The translations under genes were made by a program, and so were the position numbers. Positions 62,125-64,000 of a stretch of 64,000 nucleotides of DNA are shown in pieces; the first letter of the stretch is position 1; every line of letters starts with the position of its first letter. The stretch spans positions 152,259 to 216,258 of the forward strand of contig NZ_RBWV01000016.1 of the NCBI RefSeq assembly GCF_003634695.1, read 5' to 3'. The notes below the pieces were generated by a model, which was given only the letters and a program-made list of their open reading frames with translations, was not told the origin of the DNA and did not search any database. This DNA comes from Motilibacter peucedani. Its GTDB lineage: Bacteria > Actinomycetota > Actinomycetes > Motilibacterales > Motilibacteraceae.

Positions 62125-64000
62125 ATGACCCGCTACCGCTCACTCCCCAGCTACCTCTCCCGCGGTGTGCTCGCATCCCTCTCGGTCACCGCACTGGCGT
62201 TCACCTACCCCGCAGTCTCCTCGGCGACCGTCCGTGTCGCCGCTCCCACCAACCCGGGCGGCACCGTCCACGTCGCCCCCGGTGGCGACGTCGCCGCCGC
62301 CATCAGCACCGTGACCCCTGGTGGCACGGTCATCCTCGACGCCGGCCGCTACGACGCGGTGTGGCTCGACAACCGCGCCGTCGCGAACGTCGACCTCGGC
62401 GGCGTCACGATCCGCGGCGCGTCGCGCGACGGTGTCGTCGTGAACGGCTTCACCTTCAAGGGCATCGACAACGCCACGCTCGCCGACATGACCCTCACCA
62501 ACGACGCCACCTCGACCCAGAGCGTCGTACGCATCAGCGACGGCAGCGAGAACGTGACCGTCGACTCGGTGACCGTCAAGCCGAAGACGCTCTCCGGCGT
62601 CGACGTCTGGAAGCAGACGAGCGGCATCACCGTGAAGAACAGCACCATCGACGGCACCGGCGTGACCGGCGTCGCGGCCACCAACGGCACCGCGCGCGCC
62701 ATCCGCATCAACGGCGCGCCCTACGACCTGGCGAGCTGGCCCTCGGACATCACGATCGCCGACAACGACCTCTTCGGTGCAGGCTCGGACATCATCAACA
62801 TCGCGGGTGCGACGCACGTGTCCATCACGGGCAACGACATCCACGACCCGCAGGTCAACGACGACCACAACGACGGCATCCAGTCCTTCGGCTCGGACGA
62901 CCTCTCGATCGTGGGCAACACGTTCTCGGCCCCCGGGCCGAACGGCCCGGACCAGGCGGTCATGCTCGGCCCCAACCTCGCCGTCGCCACCCTGCGCGTC
63001 AGCAACACCTACCTGGCCGACAACCTGGTCTCCACCTGGCGGGGCAGCGGCTTCAACCTCGGCGGCACCACCGGCACCCAGGTCGTGAACAACACCATCC
63101 CGGCGACCGGCACCGCCGCCAGCCGTGGCTCGAGCCTCGTCATCGGCTCCAGCAACCCCGGCGCACACGTGTGGAACAACATCTTCTACAAGGTCAACGC
63201 AGCCGTCCCGGTGCCCGAGGACCACAACTGCGTGAACCAGGGCGGTTCGGCCGACGACCTGAAGGTCAGCGACTTCGGCTACGCCAACGCCACTGACTAC
63301 CAATTGGCACCCGACAGCCTGTGCCGCGACAACGCCGCACCCGGTGGCCCGAGCTCCGACCTCGGCGGGAACGCGCGCGACAGCCGGCCCGACCGCGGTG
63401 CGTGGGAGTACAGCGGCTCCGTCGGCGCCAGCGTCTACCTGGGCGACCTGCCCTTCGCCGCGTCCACCAACGGCTACGGCCCCGCCGAGCACAACAAGGC
63501 CAACGGCGGCCCGGTCGCCAACGACGGCAACCGCGCACGCCTGCGGTCGGTCATCTTCGAGAAGAACGTCGGCGTCCAGGCGATGAGCACCGTCGACTTC
63601 GACCTCGACGGGACCTGCACCACCCTCGAGAGCTCGATCGGCATTGACGACGAGACCGGCGGCAAGGGCACGGCGGTCTTCGAGGTGTGGCTCGACGGCG
63701 TGCGCGCCTACCAGAGCCCCGTCCTCAAGGGCACCAGCCCCGCTCTGCCCATGAGCGTGGACATCACGGGCGCGAAGTCCCTGCGCCTCGCCGTGACCGA
63801 CGCCGGTGACGGCGGCGCCAACGACCACGGCGACTGGGCCGGCGCCAAGCTCATCTGCTTCGCCCCCGGCTCGCGCCAGCTCTCCGGCATCTCCGGCGGC
63901 CCGGTCGTGACCCCGCTGCCGCTCCCGACGCCCACCCCCACACCGACGGACACGCCCACCCCGACGCCCACCCCGACCCCGACCCCGACGCCCACCCCGA
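62125..64000 (+). CDS. Secreted beta-helix protein with NPCBM domain and Thr-Pro-rich tail (3' partial)
   Basis: Frame open from ATG 62125 to the end of the window (625 codons), so the C-terminus is missing. Signal peptide at about 1-36. The beta-helix (about 45-390) is related to the preceding protein: both have the ATNGT, INGAPYD or LNGAPYD, and NDDHNDGIQ segments in the same order. Then comes an NPCBM carbohydrate-binding domain (about 430-590; YLGDLPFAASTNGYGP, GIDDETGGKG, DHGDWAGAKLICF). The last visible part is a TPTPTP run like the stalks of the two LAHTG proteins, so a sortase signal may follow outside the window. No good Shine-Dalgarno precedes the ATG. Confidence 0.85.
   Translation, partial: MTRYRSLPSYLSRGVLASLSVTALAFTYPAVSSATVRVAAPTNPGGTVHVAPGGDVAAAISTVTPGGTVILDAGRYDAVWLDNRAVANVDLGGVTIRGASRDGVVVNGFTFKGIDNATLADMTLTNDATSTQSVVRISDGSENVTVDSVTVKPKTLSGVDVWKQTSGITVKNSTIDGTGVTGVAATNGTARAIRINGAPYDLASWPSDITIADNDLFGAGSDIINIAGATHVSITGNDIHDPQVNDDHNDGIQSFGSDDLSIVGNTFSAPGPNGPDQAVMLGPNLAVATLRVSNTYLADNLVSTWRGSGFNLGGTTGTQVVNNTIPATGTAASRGSSLVIGSSNPGAHVWNNIFYKVNAAVPVPEDHNCVNQGGSADDLKVSDFGYANATDYQLAPDSLCRDNAAPGGPSSDLGGNARDSRPDRGAWEYSGSVGASVYLGDLPFAASTNGYGPAEHNKANGGPVANDGNRARLRSVIFEKNVGVQAMSTVDFDLDGTCTTLESSIGIDDETGGKGTAVFEVWLDGVRAYQSPVLKGTSPALPMSVDITGAKSLRLAVTDAGDGGANDHGDWAGAKLICFAPGSRQLSGISGGPVVTPLPLPTPTPTPTDTPTPTPTPTPTPTPTP
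63921..64000 (+). repeat. Thr-Pro coding repeats at the window end
   Basis: CCSACN units encode an alternating Thr-Pro run that continues beyond the window. It matches the stalk repeats of the two LAHTG genes on the other strand. Confidence 0.7.

Overview
The window is a very GC-rich stretch of actinobacterial chromosome. Third codon positions are almost all G or C, GTG starts are common, and many neighbouring genes overlap by 4 nt (GTGA or ATGA). The backbone follows the Mycobacterium tuberculosis order from about moeA1 (Rv0994) to ppx2 (Rv1026), recalled from general knowledge. It is not mycobacterial: rpfB is absent between tatD and rsmA, and LAHTG (sortase-E-type) surface proteins, a SepX/GlpR divisome protein and blocks of surface-glycan genes are present. 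Species was not determined.

Layout. 1-3716: a MoeA/Glp-like protein (cut at its 5' end), moaC, mog, a RimJ-like acetyltransferase and sepX/glpR. 3776-8516: tRNA-Ala(CGC), a large polytopic protein with a hydrolase motif, small membrane proteins and a protein O-mannosyltransferase. 8553-15700: rsmI, metG, tatD, rsmA, ispE and an ABC-F ATPase. 15747-21124: a secreted Cys protein, an ECF sigma factor with a one-TM partner, MarR and TetR regulators, a Wzx-type flippase and a delta-9-type desaturase. 21321-28268: tRNA-Gln(TTG), glmU, prs, a polyprenyl glycosylphosphotransferase, an LAHTG protein, rplY and pth. 28292-37200: a GDP-fucose synthase, ppc, a secreted beta-propeller and mfd. 37263-43670: a second LAHTG protein, the complete dTDP-rhamnose set and a second glycosylphosphotransferase. 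43692-53740: a SurA-like lipoprotein, mazG, a DUF885 peptidase, eno, ftsB, DUF501, ppx, a small ORF, udgB, ndh, an ACT protein and def. 53760-64000: a PhyH-like oxygenase, a 1301-residue secreted protein, a Wzz-like protein, a glycosyltransferase and two related beta-helix proteins; the last runs off the window.

How it fits together. glmU, both lipid-linked sugar transferases, rfbABCD, the GDP-fucose synthase, the flippase, the Wzz-like protein and the terminal glycosyltransferase/beta-helix cluster all point to cell-surface polysaccharide. The O-mannosyltransferase and several Thr-Pro-rich exported proteins suggest O-mannosylated surface proteins. The rest is housekeeping: translation, tRNA maturation, rRNA methylation, repair, central carbon and cell division.

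Two signals cut across genes. At least eleven genes have a TANNNT -10 hexamer only 6-8 nt before the start codon, which predicts leaderless mRNAs. Two genes, pth and a marR-type regulator, appear to start at CTG, each with a Shine-Dalgarno sequence at normal spacing. No CRISPR array, insertion sequence, prophage or defence island was seen.
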